A DNA stretch of 64,000 nucleotides from JACPDH01 sp041671505 (GTDB taxonomy: Bacteria > Acidobacteriota > Thermoanaerobaculia > Gp7-AA8): the NCBI GenBank assembly GCA_041671505.1, contig JBAZBK010000014.1, forward strand, positions 101,035 to 165,034, written 5' to 3'. Within the stretch, counting starts at the first letter, position 1. The number at the start of each line of letters is the position of its first letter. The position numbers were made by a program, and so were the translations under genes. Below the pieces are notes generated by a model, which did not search any database, was not told where the DNA came from, and saw nothing but the letters and a program-made list of their open reading frames with translations. Shown piece by piece: positions 33,446 through 42,339 of this stretch.

Positions 33446-35026
33446 TTACGGCACGCTCGCCGCAAACGCAGGCACTTTGCGTGCGTTCGTCGCCTGCTCG
33501 AATGCGAAAGCGAGCGCGATCAGCTTCGGTTCGCTCCACGCCTTTCCATAGAAAAGGAGGCCGACCGGAAGGCCTTGCACGTCGCCCGCCGGCACGGTGA
33601 TGCTCGGGTAGCCTGCAACCGCTGCCGGCGTCGAGGCACCGCCCGTGTAGGCGTCACCGTTCACGTGGTCGATCGGCCACGAGGGCCCGTTGGCGATCGA
33701 GACGAGTGCATCGAGCTTCTCCGCGTCGATCACCGCGTCGATCCCTTTCGTGCGCGTCACTTCGTGGTTCTTCGCGAGCGCGTCGAGATAGGCCTTCTCC
33801 GTGAGCGGCCCCTTCTTGTCCGCCATCTCCAGGATCTCCTGGCCGAAGTACGGCATCTCGGCCGAGGCGTGCTCCTTGTTGAAGGCGATCAGGTCGGCGA
33901 TCGTTTTCACTTTCGAGCCGGGCCGGTTTGCGAGAAAGGCCTCGAGATCGGTCTTGTACTCGTAGAGGAGCACCTCGAACTCGCTCTCGCCGATCGTCTC
34001 GAGTTCCTTGAGCTCCACCTCGACGATCGTGGCGCCCTTTGCCTTCATGGCCGCGATCGCCGTCTCGAGGATCGGATCGACTTTCGGCCCGTAGCCAAAC
34101 GACTTCGACCTGACGACGCCGAGGCGCGCTCCGGAAAGGGCGTTCGCGTCGAGGAACTTCGTGTAGTCAGACTGCTCGTGCCCTGCGCTCTTCTTCGTCT
34201 CCGGGTCGCGCGGGTCGATCCCGGCGAGCGCGCCGAGCAGGAGCGCCGCATCGGCAACCGTCTTCGCCATCGGCCCCGCGGTGTCCTGCGAGTGCGCGAT
34301 CGGGATGATTCCCGACCGGCTCACGAGTCCCAGTGTCGGCTTGATTCCGACGATTCCGCAGACCGACGCGGGAGAGATGATCGAGCCGTCGGTCTCGGTT
34401 CCCACCGCAACGGGCACGAGGCCCGCCGCCACCGCGGCGGCCGACCCCGAGCTCGAGCCGGAGGCGTTGCGATCGAGCACGAACGGATTCTTCGTCTGCC
34501 CCCCTCTTCCGCTCCATCCGCTCACCGACTTCGTCGACCGGAAGTTCGCCCATTCGCTCAGGTTCGTCTTGCCGAGGATGACCGCACCCGCGGCGCGGAG
34601 CCTCTCGACCACGAACGCGTCGCGCTCGGGCCTGGAGCCGACGAGTGCCAGCGAGCCGGCCGTCGTCTGCATCCTGTCCGCCGTGTCGATGTTGTCCTTG
34701 ATGAGAATCGGGATTCCATGAAGCGGGCTGCGCGCTCCCGATTTCGCGCGCTCGACGTCGAGGGCCCGCGCGATGTCGAGCGCGTCGGGGTTCAGCTCGA
34801 TGATCGCGTTGATCTGCGGCCCCGCGCCCTTGTCGATCTTCGCGATCCACCGCAGGTAGGACTCGACCAGCGAGACGGAGCTGAAACTACCGGTCGTCAA
34901 CGCCTTCTGGAGCTCGGGAACCGTACTGTACTGGACGAGCTTTCGCGACTCGCCGGAGAGCACGGAGCCGAACAGGGTCGACACGAGAAACGCGAGCGCG
35001 AGAGAAACGCGTGACACTCGAAGCAT
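33446..35026 (-). CDS. Secreted amidase-signature-family hydrolase
   Basis: The 526-aa precursor starts at ATG 35026 after GGGAGGATTCA, with signal peptide MLRVSRVSLALAFLVSTLFG. The amidase signature includes the catalytic lysine in GIPILIKDNIDT and the serine-rich stretch NASGSSSGSAAAVAAGLVPV with the cis-Ser and nucleophile Ser. TDGSIISPASVCGIVGIKP follows. Family members hydrolyse amide bonds of many substrates; related exported amidases are annotated as GatA-like or glutamyl-tRNA amidotransferase-like, but the signal peptide excludes tRNA work. The upstream in-frame extension translates a repeat and is rejected. Confidence 0.9.
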   Translation of the reverse strand: MLRVSRVSLALAFLVSTLFGSVLSGESRKLVQYSTVPELQKALTTGSFSSVSLVESYLRWIAKIDKGAGPQINAIIELNPDALDIARALDVERAKSGARSPLHGIPILIKDNIDTADRMQTTAGSLALVGSRPERDAFVVERLRAAGAVILGKTNLSEWANFRSTKSVSGWSGRGGQTKNPFVLDRNASGSSSGSAAAVAAGLVPVAVGTETDGSIISPASVCGIVGIKPTLGLVSRSGIIPIAHSQDTAGPMAKTVADAALLLGALAGIDPRDPETKKSAGHEQSDYTKFLDANALSGARLGVVRSKSFGYGPKVDPILETAIAAMKAKGATIVEVELKELETIGESEFEVLLYEYKTDLEAFLANRPGSKVKTIADLIAFNKEHASAEMPYFGQEILEMADKKGPLTEKAYLDALAKNHEVTRTKGIDAVIDAEKLDALVSIANGPSWPIDHVNGDAYTGGASTPAAVAGYPSITVPAGDVQGLPVGLLFYGKAWSEPKLIALAFAFEQATNARKVPAFAASVP

Positions 35027-35094
35027 TGAATCCTCCCGATGGCGATCGAACCTTGCAGACAGCCGGAGCGACGCCACGATAGTACCAGCGCAAC

Positions 35095-35235
35095 CGTCTT
35101 TCCGGGCGCAGCGAGGAATCTGCAAGAGGGCCGGCCAAAAGCGTTCGCGGCAGCAACGTGATGATCGCGGCAACGATGGTTACGACGAAAGCGAGCAGAC
35201 CGATCGCTGGGCAGATTCCTCGCTCCGTTTCCAAA
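35095..35235. repeat. Partial TCATCCCGAG-type inverted pair
   Basis: GGGCGCAGCGAGGAATCTGC (ending at 35122) and GCAGATTCCTCGCTCCG (from 35211) are inverted relatives of the element at 23349, around a unique core of about 90 nt. Confidence 0.65.
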
Positions 35236-35251
35236 GAACTGCTGGAGTTGC

Positions 35252-35522
35252 GACGCCCGAGGGAGTTGTCGTCCCGACGACTGACCCCGCAAAGCGGGGG
35301 AAGGAGGAGGGACCTCGCAGGCTGGTACTCATGTTCCACGAGCAGGAGCATTCGCGTCGAACTTCAACTGTACCAGCCTGCGAGATCCCTCCTCCCTCGC
35401 GGCGCTCGGTCGTCGGGATGACAATCCGTACGCTCGTGGACGATGGTGCGAGCTTCGCGGCTGATCGCAGTTTCTTTCCTCAGGCGCTGCCGCGTGCGCA
35501 GTGGGCCTCTCGGAATGACGAC
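35252..35522 (+). repeat. 270-bp non-coding element, copy 1
   Basis: This 271-bp stretch is about 90% identical by eye to the reverse complement of 46885-47154, along its whole length. It contains an inner inverted pair (GAGGGACCTCGCAGGCTGGT with ACCAGCCTGCGAGATCCCTC) around a 41-nt centre that is itself conserved between copies, though less well. It also holds GTCGTCCCGACGAC, CCCCGCAAAGCGGGG and GTCGTCGGGATGACA words. No open frame is shared by both copies. It sits between the amidase promoter region and the ATP-grasp gene stop. Confidence 0.9.
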
Positions 35523-35558
35523 CGGCCACGCGCCGCGGCTCCGAACTATCTCCCGGCC

Positions 35559-37145
35559 TTACCCCTCGCAGCGTGTCTCCGCGTCGAGCACCTCGAGCGT
35601 CTTCCGGTAAATCGCATCCGCTTCCTCGCGGCTGTTACCGATCGCCACGAGCCCGACCTTTCCGAACTGCGAGATTGCGCCGATCATGTGGAAAAGAACT
35701 CCGGTCTCGGTTCGGTAGCTGTAGTCGAGGCGATTCACAGTCACGATCTCGATCAGGTCTTCGGGCAGGAGTCCCCGGTAGCGCTCCGACTTCACGTTGT
35801 CGGTCGCGCGGTAGTACTTCGGCGTTCCGCTCGGCGAGAGGAAGAGGCCGGTCCGCTCGTCCAACCATCCGCCCGTAAGGAAGCGGAGCGCGAGCATCGG
35901 GTGAGTCGTTCCACCCATTCGCAGGTTGATCTCGATCGCCGAAATGTTCCACGAGCCGGGCGGATCCTCCCAAGCGAGATAGTCGACCGAGAAGCGTCCG
36001 ACGACGCCGCGGGCAGCGAGCGCGCGCCCGACGCGCATCGACGCCTCCTGGATCCGGAGCCGGTACTCGTCGTGCGCAGGGAAGAGGCACCCCTCGAAGC
36101 GCTGACCGTGCGCTCCGCTCAGGATCTGCTCGTGCGTCGAGGCGATGAGCACCTCGCGCCGCGGATTGATTCTGACCTGGCAGCTCGGGCTCGTGAGGCC
36201 GGGATGCGCGACGAGCTCCTCGACGATTCCGCCCATCCGCTCGAACTTCTCGAAGTAACTTTCGAACGTCTCCGTGCTGACCGAGAAAACGGGACGCCCT
36301 AACGCCCGCGCGATCGAATCGACGTTCCGCTCGTCCGGGATGTGAATCACCGCGTTGCCTTCGCCGTTGAAGCTCTCGTTCAGCTTCACGATCGCCCGGC
36401 GCATCGACGGTTTGCGCCTCGCCAGGTCCAGGAGCGCGCCGGCGACTTCGTCGACGCTTCGCAGGTTCTCGATCGACTCCGGTGAATCGACCCCCGCCTC
36501 CCGGAAGATCTGCTTGCTGCCGCTCTTGCTTCCGAGCGGCGTCAACGCGGGGTCGGGACCGTTGATCGGAACGCCGAGGAGCACCGCGAGGCGCCGCTCG
36601 AGAGGCGTGACGTTGAAGACGGTGAGGTAGGCGGAGCCCGGGTCGGCGATGCCGGCGCGAAGTCGCTCGAGAAGGCGGGGGCGCTCGAGAATCTTCTGCG
36701 TGAGCGGGCGCGGCGAGCCGTCGTACGCACAGAGAAGCGTGAGGCGCGCCCGCGCGTGGCTTGCGGGGATTCCCGCGAGCATCTGCAGGTAGTAGTCGAG
36801 CACCATCGGGTGGATCGGCTGCGATGTCACGTACACCATGCGCGCGCGCGGGTTGCGGAGGCGCATGAGGAGAAACAGGAGCCTCTCCTCGTAGAAGCCG
36901 ACGCCGGGGATCTTCGCGAGCTCGCTCTGGTCGAGCGTGAGCGAGGGGACGACCACCGACGTGTACGGCTCCGCGTCGCCCGGAAACACCACGTCCCACA
37001 GGCGCTCGAGCTGCGGTTTGAGCCGCTCGAAGGCCTCAATCTCCTGCTCCAGCGTCAGCTCCGGGACAAACGGCGGCCTCGAGATCAAGCGCGTTCTCCG
37101 TCGTCGGGTCGAATCTGCCCGCGCGGTGACGCGGGGGCGGTACAT
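35559..37145 (-). CDS. PGM1-like ATP-grasp amide/peptide ligase
   Basis: The 528-aa protein starts at ATG 37145 after CTGGAGAG. It shows the pre-ATP-grasp region (VFNVTPLERRLAVLLGVPIN, GSKSGSKQIFREAGVDSP) and an ATP-grasp core with AIVKLNESFNGEGNAVIHI. A PGM1-like C-terminal part includes VVGRFSVDYLAWEDPP and the metal-binding EINLRMGGTTHPMLALRFL. PGM1 of pheganomycin synthesis joins a small N-terminal amino acid to ribosomal peptides with a broad substrate range. Bacterial relatives are carboxylate-amine ligases of unknown product. An amidase and an acyl-adenylate fusion lie downstream on the same strand, separated by repeats. Confidence 0.8.
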   Translation of the reverse strand: MYRPRVTARADSTRRRRTRLISRPPFVPELTLEQEIEAFERLKPQLERLWDVVFPGDAEPYTSVVVPSLTLDQSELAKIPGVGFYEERLLFLLMRLRNPRARMVYVTSQPIHPMVLDYYLQMLAGIPASHARARLTLLCAYDGSPRPLTQKILERPRLLERLRAGIADPGSAYLTVFNVTPLERRLAVLLGVPINGPDPALTPLGSKSGSKQIFREAGVDSPESIENLRSVDEVAGALLDLARRKPSMRRAIVKLNESFNGEGNAVIHIPDERNVDSIARALGRPVFSVSTETFESYFEKFERMGGIVEELVAHPGLTSPSCQVRINPRREVLIASTHEQILSGAHGQRFEGCLFPAHDEYRLRIQEASMRVGRALAARGVVGRFSVDYLAWEDPPGSWNISAIEINLRMGGTTHPMLALRFLTGGWLDERTGLFLSPSGTPKYYRATDNVKSERYRGLLPEDLIEIVTVNRLDYSYRTETGVLFHMIGAISQFGKVGLVAIGNSREEADAIYRKTLEVLDAETRCEG

Positions 37146-37231
37146 CTCTCCAGGTTGCGGCAACTATGGGGCCTCGGAGCATGCCCGGTCTTCATCGCGC
37201 GGCACAGCGCCTGGTGACGAGAATCACGGGA

Positions 37232-37438
37232 GGGGCAGGCGAGAGGCGAAAGGCGAGAGGCGATGAGCAAGCAATCCTAGCGTAGCGCCATCGCCCTCGC
37301 CCTCGCCTTCGCCCGCGAGGTGAAACGAGAGCCTCTCGCCTGCGAGACGCCTCCGAGACGGCCCGCGGGACGCAGCCGCCACGAAACGACGCCCGGCCCG
37401 CTCATCGCCTTTCGCCTTTCACCTCCCGCCTGCCCCTC
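37232..37438. repeat. G/A-rich inverted minisatellite element, copy 3
   Basis: The left arm 37232-37270 (GGCGAGAGGCGAAAGGCGAG) and right arm 37399-37438 flank a 128-nt core that includes a CGCCCTCGCC tandem stretch. The right arm ends immediately before the -35-like TTGGCC of fbaB. Confidence 0.9.
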
Positions 37439-37439
37439 G

Positions 37440-37469
37440 TTGGCCGCCTCCCCCGAAAAGCCATATGAT
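37440..37469 (+). promoter_or_regulatory. Candidate fbaB promoter
   Basis: TTGGCC (37440-37445), an 18-nt spacer and TATGAT (37464-37469) lie between the repeat and the gene. The transcript would have a leader of about 70 nt. Confidence 0.55.
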
Positions 37470-37547
37470 TTGCTCCGAACGAACGGCAACTCCAACGAAG
37501 GCCGGCCGCATGGCCCAGCCTCGAACATCACAGACTGCGAGAAAACC

Positions 37548-38612
37548 ATGAACAACGAAATCGTCAAGCTCCTCGGTGACAACGGCAAAGCGCTCCTCGA
37601 CTTCAACAGCCCGAAAATTTCGAAGGATTCGCTTCATCTTCCCGGCCCCGACTTCGTCGACCGCGTGTGGGCGGCATCCGACCGCAACCCGCGCGTGCTC
37701 GCGAACCTCCATCGCCTCTTCAACACCGGCCGCCTCGCTGGAACCGGCTACGTCTCGATTCTTCCGGTCGACCAGGGCATCGAGCACTCCGCCGGAGCGT
37801 CGTTCGCCAAGAACCCGATCTACTTCGACGGCGAGAACATCGTGAAGCTCGCAATCGAGGGAGGCTGCAACGGCGTCGCTTCGACCTACGGCGTGCTCGG
37901 CTCGATCGCGCGAAAGTACGCGCACAAGATCCCGTTCATCGTGAAGATCAACCACAACGAGCTGCTGACCTACCCGAACAAGGCCGACCAGATCATGTTC
38001 GGGACCGTGAGGCAGGCGTACGACATGGGCGCGACCGCGGTCGGCGCGACGATCTACTTCGGTTCCGACGGCGCGGCGCGCCAGATCATCGAGGTCGCAC
38101 AGGCGTTCGCCGAGGCGCACGAGTACGGCATGGCGACGATCCTCTGGTGCTACCTCCGCAACAACGCCTTCAAAAAGGACAAGGACTACCACGTCTCCGC
38201 CGACCTCACGGGCCAGGCGAACCACCTCGGTGTGACGATCCAGGCCGACATCATCAAGCAGAAGCTTCCCGAGAATAACAACGGCTACGGCGCGCTCAAC
38301 ACGGGCGAGTCGAGCTACGGGAAAATCGACAAGCGGATCTACAGCGATCTCTCGTCCGACAACCCGATCGACCTGACCCGCTACCAGGTGGCCAACTGCT
38401 ACATGGGTCGCGCCGGCCTGATCAACTCGGGCGGGGCGTCGGGAAGCAACGACTTCGCCGAGGCGGCGCTGACGGCGGTCGTCAACAAGCGCGCGGGCGG
38501 CATGGGCCTGATCTCGGGCCGTAAGGCATTCCAGCGCCCGATGGCCGAGGGAGCGAAGCTGCTCAACCTCATCCAGGACGTCTATCTCGACAAGGACATC
38601 ACGGTCGCCTGA
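37548..38612 (+). CDS. fbaB: Class I fructose-bisphosphate aldolase, FbaB/DhnA type
   Basis: The 354-aa enzyme is colinear with E. coli FbaB through most of its length: LAGTGYVSILPVDQGIEHSA, GVASTYGVLGSIARKYAH and KIPFIVKINHNELL. Near the C-terminus it has NCYMGRAGLINSGGASG. The Schiff-base lysine falls at residue 237 in ADIIKQK, the same number as in E. coli. It cleaves fructose 1,6-bisphosphate without a metal and commonly serves gluconeogenesis. The ATG at 37548 gives the correct N-terminus; the upstream in-frame extension translates the repeat. Confidence 0.96.
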   Translation: MNNEIVKLLGDNGKALLDFNSPKISKDSLHLPGPDFVDRVWAASDRNPRVLANLHRLFNTGRLAGTGYVSILPVDQGIEHSAGASFAKNPIYFDGENIVKLAIEGGCNGVASTYGVLGSIARKYAHKIPFIVKINHNELLTYPNKADQIMFGTVRQAYDMGATAVGATIYFGSDGAARQIIEVAQAFAEAHEYGMATILWCYLRNNAFKKDKDYHVSADLTGQANHLGVTIQADIIKQKLPENNNGYGALNTGESSYGKIDKRIYSDLSSDNPIDLTRYQVANCYMGRAGLINSGGASGSNDFAEAALTAVVNKRAGGMGLISGRKAFQRPMAEGAKLLNLIQDVYLDKDITVA

Positions 38613-38647
38613 GTCGATTCGTCGAGACCTGACCCTGCACGTCAATA

Positions 38648-38673
38648 CGAAGGGCGCCGAAAGGCGCCCTTCG
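38648..38673 (+). terminator. Hairpin between fbaB and the convergent regulator gene
   Basis: The stem CGAAGGGCGCC / GGCGCCCTTCG encloses a four-base GAAA loop. It is followed by TGATTTC on the plus strand. Its symmetry allows use from both directions. Confidence 0.75.
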
Positions 38674-38697
38674 TGATTTCAGCGCCTCCGAGCCGGG

Positions 38698-39345
38698 TCA
38701 GACGAGAGAGCGCTCCTTCGCGTAGACCATCAGCCCGACGCGGCCTTCGACACCGAGCTTCGAGTAGATCGAGTGGAGGTGCGTCTTGACGGTGCCGGGG
38801 GCGATGTGGAGCGCAGTGGCAATCGCCTGGTTTCCCTTCCCGCTCGCCGCGATCCGCATGATCTCGAGCTCGCGCTCCGTCAACAGCAGCTGCAGCGACT
38901 GCAGTGTCTCAGCACGGTTGAGCATCCGGTCGATCGCGCGTCCGAGCGACTCCTTCTCGAGCCATTGCCCCCCTGCGTGAACCTTGCGAACTGCGCGGAG
39001 CAGCATCGCGGGAGCCATCTCCTTGAGAACGACACCCTTCACGCCAAGCTGCATCGCCTCGAGCAACTCCTCGTCCCGAATCGCCGCCGCGAGGATGAGC
39101 GCGCGACACGGACTCTTCGAATCCTTGAGTGCGCGAAGCACTTCGAGCCCGTTCCTGCGAGGCATGCGCAGATCGAGAATCGCGACGTCGGGCGCGTGGC
39201 GCTCGATCGCCGCCAGTGCGTCTTCTCCGTCGGAACACGAGGCGAGCACTTCGAAACCCTGCTCTTCCTCGAAGAGCGTCCGGAGCCCCGCAAGCACGAC
39301 CGGATGATCGTCAGCGATGATGAGCCTGATCGAGTCCGGGCTCAT
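38698..39345 (-). CDS. NarL/FixJ-type response regulator
   Basis: The 215-aa protein has a receiver domain (IRLIIADDHPVVLAGLRTL, phospho-acceptor Asp near residue 56 in VAILDLRMPRRNGLEVL, and the switch lysine in GVVLKEMAP). A LuxR-type helix-turn-helix ends the protein (LTERELEIMRIAASGKGNQA, IAPGTVKTHLHSIYSKLGV). It activates or represses genes once phosphorylated by the kinase encoded just upstream. Start ATG 39345 overlaps the kinase stop (ATGA), so both come from one transcript and likely in equal amounts. Confidence 0.95.
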   Translation of the reverse strand: MSPDSIRLIIADDHPVVLAGLRTLFEEEQGFEVLASCSDGEDALAAIERHAPDVAILDLRMPRRNGLEVLRALKDSKSPCRALILAAAIRDEELLEAMQLGVKGVVLKEMAPAMLLRAVRKVHAGGQWLEKESLGRAIDRMLNRAETLQSLQLLLTERELEIMRIAASGKGNQAIATALHIAPGTVKTHLHSIYSKLGVEGRVGLMVYAKERSLV

Positions 39346-40061
39346 CGAGCCTCCGTCGAGTACGGCACGCTCAGATAGAGAACCGAGCCTGACGCGGACG
39401 ATTCGATCGTCAGGTCGCCTCCCAGCGACTGGATGCGCTCCTTGAGGGTGATGGGACCGCGGCGCGCCGCGACGAGCTGCTCCAGGTCGTGGCGCCCGGT
39501 AAACGCAAAGCCGCGGCCGTCGTCCGCCACTCTGATCGAGACCACTCCCGCTCCCCTTTGGATCGAGACCCATACGGTGGAGCAGGAGGAGTGCCTCGCC
39601 GCGTTCGCGACCGCCTCGGTCACGATGCCGAAGATCTCGGGGTGGAGCGCTTCAGGAACGAGCTGCACTACAGGGTCAGCCTCGAGGACGACATCGATGC
39701 TCCAATGACTCGAGATCCTCGACGCCATGTCGCGAAGCCTCGCGACGAGCTCCTGCTTCTCTTCTCCGAGCGGCTTTCTCGGATCGAGGCTCTCGATGAA
39801 GTGCCGCAGCTCTCGCTGCTCCTTCGTCACCGCTTGCTGAATCTCCTGAAGCCTGTCGTGCGCCAGCGAGGTATCGCGATCGATGAGCCGGTGGAGTGTC
39901 TGGAGCTGCAGAGCCACTCCGGTCATCGACTGGAGCAGCCAGTCGTGAAGGTCACGCGCGAGACGCGCCCTCTCCAGCGACACGGCTTCCTTGCGCGATT
40001 CACCCGTCGACGAAGCGCGCGCTCCGCTCTCGCGGCTGCTGCGGCTGCTGCTCTCCTCCAT
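39342..40061 (-). CDS. NarL-family soluble sensor histidine kinase
   Basis: The 239-aa protein has only a charged N-terminal stretch (about 30 residues). A HisKA_3 domain follows with LERARLARDLHDWLLQSMTG, where the first histidine is phosphorylated, and then a HATPase domain (EAVANAARHSSCSTVWVSIQ, VADDGRGF). There is no membrane segment or sensory domain, so signal input must come from another protein or its short N-terminus. GGPITLKERIQSLGG resembles the family MxERV box in altered form. It pairs with the overlapping NarL-type regulator. A TATAAT box lies 22 nt before the start. Confidence 0.9.
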   Translation of the reverse strand: MEESSSRSSRESGARASSTGESRKEAVSLERARLARDLHDWLLQSMTGVALQLQTLHRLIDRDTSLAHDRLQEIQQAVTKEQRELRHFIESLDPRKPLGEEKQELVARLRDMASRISSHWSIDVVLEADPVVQLVPEALHPEIFGIVTEAVANAARHSSCSTVWVSIQRGAGVVSIRVADDGRGFAFTGRHDLEQLVAARRGPITLKERIQSLGGDLTIESSASGSVLYLSVPYSTEAR

Positions 40062-40083
40062 GCTCTGATCCTGAACGGAGCAA

Positions 40084-40089
40084 TTATAT
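40084..40089 (-). promoter_or_regulatory. Consensus -10 box TATAAT for the two-component pair
   Basis: TATAAT reads on the minus strand within an AT-rich island (GGAAAAATGACAATATAAT), in contrast to the GC-rich surroundings. No good -35 is seen at 16-18 nt. Confidence 0.6.
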
Positions 40090-40146
40090 TGTCATTTTTC
40101 CTTGTCGGGTTATACGGCGCCGGGAGTCTGCCCGGTTCCACGAGGC

Positions 40147-42276
40147 TCAGCGGCGTCCGCTCCGAAGCACGACGGTGGAGAAGGCGCGCACGGCAACCTT
40201 CGCCGCTTCCACGTCCCGCTCCTGCCCAGGTTCGACGATGTCGTGCGGGCTCGGCTCCGCGGTGTCGATCACGCGGAGCCAGACGCAACCCGCCGGAGGA
40301 GGTGGAAGCTCGAAGAGCAGATCCTCGACCCATGCGTTCATCGCAACGTAAAGGTCATCGTCACCCCCCGGGGCGTGCTCGCCCGCAAGGTGCATCGCGA
40401 GAGAACGCGAGCCTTCGCCGAAGTCGGGCGCTCCGGGAGCCACGCCGTGCCAGCTGACATCGGGCCGGGGTGAATCCGCGGAGCCGCGGCCCGTGAGGAA
40501 GTCGGCACGCCGGAGCGCCGGATGCGCCTTGCGGAATGCGATCAGCAGTTTCGTGAAGCGATGGAGCTCGGCGTTGTCGTCGAGCAGGCGCCAGTCGACC
40601 CAGCCGAGGTCGTTGTCATGGCAGTACGCATTGTTGTTGCCGCGCTGTGTGCGTCCCATCTCGTCGCCGGCGAGAAGCATCGGCGTTCCCTGCGAGAGAA
40701 AGAGGATCGCGAGGAAATTCCTCGCCTGCTGCCTGCGCAGCGCGACGACGCGAGCGTTGTCCGTCGGGCCTTCGATGCCGCAGTTCCAGCTGAAGTTCTC
40801 ACCCGTGCCGTCGCGGTTCTCCTCGCCGTTCGCTTCGTTGTGCTTCGTGTTGTACGACACGAGATCGGCGAGCGTGAAGCCGTCGTGGCAGGTCACGAAA
40901 TTGATCGAGTGGTAAGGCTTGCGCCCCGACGGCTGGTACAGGTCGCTGCTCCCGGCCAGCCGGGACGCGAGCGCGGCGACGCGCCCACCTTCGCCTCGCA
41001 GGAACCGCCTCACGTCGTCGCGGAATGGCCCGTTCCACTCGCACCAGCGCCCCCACGCCGGAAACGTCCCGACCTGGTAGAGCCCCGCGGCGTCCCAGGC
41101 CTCGGCGATGAGGGTCAGGTCTGCCAGTACCGGGTCGTCGGCGATCGTCTCGATCAGTGGAGGATCGGCAAGCACGCGCCCGTCGCGCCCGCGGGAAAGA
41201 ACCGCCGCGAGATCGAAACGGAAACCGTCGACCCCCATCTCGCCCCCCCAGTAGCGCAGCGCTTCGAGGACGAGCTCGCGCACGACCGGGTGGTTGCAGT
41301 TGAGCGTGTTGCCGCAGCCGCTGTAGTCGAGATACTTCCCCGTGTTCCGGTCCGCCATGTAATAGATCGCGTTGTCGATTCCGCGGAACGAGAACGTCGT
41401 GTCGGTCGGCGAGCCGCCCCCTTCCGCGGTGTGATTGAACACGACGTCGAGGATCACCTCGAGCCCCGCCCGATGAAGCTCGCGCACCAGAAACTTGAAC
41501 TCGTCGACCTGCTCGCCGTGCTGGCCCTCGGAGCAGTAGCGCGCGTTCGGCGCGAAGAAGCCGATCGGGTTGTATCCCCAGAAGTTCGTGAGGTTCTTCC
41601 GGATCTCCGGATCCATCAGCGGATTGATCGCGTCGTCGAATTCGTAGACGGGCAGGAGCTCGACCGTCGTCACGCCGAGGTCCTTGAGGTACGGGATCTT
41701 CTCGACGAGGCCGCGGTAGGTGCCGGGGTGTCGCACTTCGGAGCTCGGGTCGCGCGTGAAGCCGCGAAGGTGCATCTCGTAGATGATCTTCTCGGTTTCC
41801 GGCACGAGCGGCTGACGGACATACTTCCAGTCGAAGACGCTCGCCGTCCTGACTCCACGCTTCTCGGCGCGACCGTCGACGTGCACGGTGCTGATCGCGC
41901 GGGCGTAGGGATCGATGAGCACCTGTGACGGATCGTAGCGGTGCAGCCCTTCGCGCGCGACCGGGCGGCGGTCGAAGCGCCATCCGTACTCGAAGCCGCG
42001 CTCGAGCCCGTCGATGCAGACGTGCCAGACGTCGCCGGTGCGGAAGTAGGGAGTGTCGAGAGGCAGCTCGAGGAACGGCTCCGCGTCGCCGATTGCGTAG
42101 AGGACGAGCGAGGCCTCGGTCGCGTTGCGCGAGACGACGGAGAAATTGACACCTTCGCGCGTGTCGTTGGCGCCGAGCGGAAGAGGTTTCCCCGGGACGA
42201 CGGAAAAGTCGGTCCGCGTCAGCGCAACGAGCCTCGCGCGCGGATCGCTGCCGCTCGGGCGAGCCGGGTCCGACAT
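40147..42276 (-). CDS. glgX: Glycogen debranching enzyme GlgX (isoamylase type)
   Basis: The 709-aa enzyme starts MSDPARPSGSDPRARLVALT at 42276. An N-terminal CBM48 domain (GANDTREGVNFSVVSRNATE) precedes a GH13 barrel. The barrel has VILDVVFNHTAEG, VDGFRFDLAAVLSR with the nucleophile Asp, LIAEAWDAAGLYQVG with the acid Glu, and NFVTCHDGFTLADLVSYN. It hydrolyses alpha-1,6 branches of limit dextrins in glycogen breakdown. No other glg gene is in the window. TACACT sits eight nt before the ATG with no ribosome site, and the preceding rfbD gene ends 63 bp upstream. Confidence 0.95.
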   Translation of the reverse strand: MSDPARPSGSDPRARLVALTRTDFSVVPGKPLPLGANDTREGVNFSVVSRNATEASLVLYAIGDAEPFLELPLDTPYFRTGDVWHVCIDGLERGFEYGWRFDRRPVAREGLHRYDPSQVLIDPYARAISTVHVDGRAEKRGVRTASVFDWKYVRQPLVPETEKIIYEMHLRGFTRDPSSEVRHPGTYRGLVEKIPYLKDLGVTTVELLPVYEFDDAINPLMDPEIRKNLTNFWGYNPIGFFAPNARYCSEGQHGEQVDEFKFLVRELHRAGLEVILDVVFNHTAEGGGSPTDTTFSFRGIDNAIYYMADRNTGKYLDYSGCGNTLNCNHPVVRELVLEALRYWGGEMGVDGFRFDLAAVLSRGRDGRVLADPPLIETIADDPVLADLTLIAEAWDAAGLYQVGTFPAWGRWCEWNGPFRDDVRRFLRGEGGRVAALASRLAGSSDLYQPSGRKPYHSINFVTCHDGFTLADLVSYNTKHNEANGEENRDGTGENFSWNCGIEGPTDNARVVALRRQQARNFLAILFLSQGTPMLLAGDEMGRTQRGNNNAYCHDNDLGWVDWRLLDDNAELHRFTKLLIAFRKAHPALRRADFLTGRGSADSPRPDVSWHGVAPGAPDFGEGSRSLAMHLAGEHAPGGDDDLYVAMNAWVEDLLFELPPPPAGCVWLRVIDTAEPSPHDIVEPGQERDVEAAKVAVRAFSTVVLRSGRR

Positions 42277-42284
42277 GATCACTC

Positions 42285-42290
42285 AGTGTA
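42285..42290 (-). promoter_or_regulatory. -10-like TACACT before glgX
   Basis: TACACT ends eight nt before the ATG. It lies inside a small inverted repeat (GATCACTCGGC / ACTGAGTGATC). Confidence 0.4.
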
Positions 42291-42339
42291 GCCGAGTGAT
42301 CTGCGAGTGGAGCCGGATTCTCGCCCCGCGTAGCGCGAC

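Noticed and set aside
35252..35522. Insertion sequence or MITE with parent transposase
   Set aside because: No transposase frame, no clear terminal inverted repeat at the outermost ends and no target duplication. It is reported only as a repeat element.
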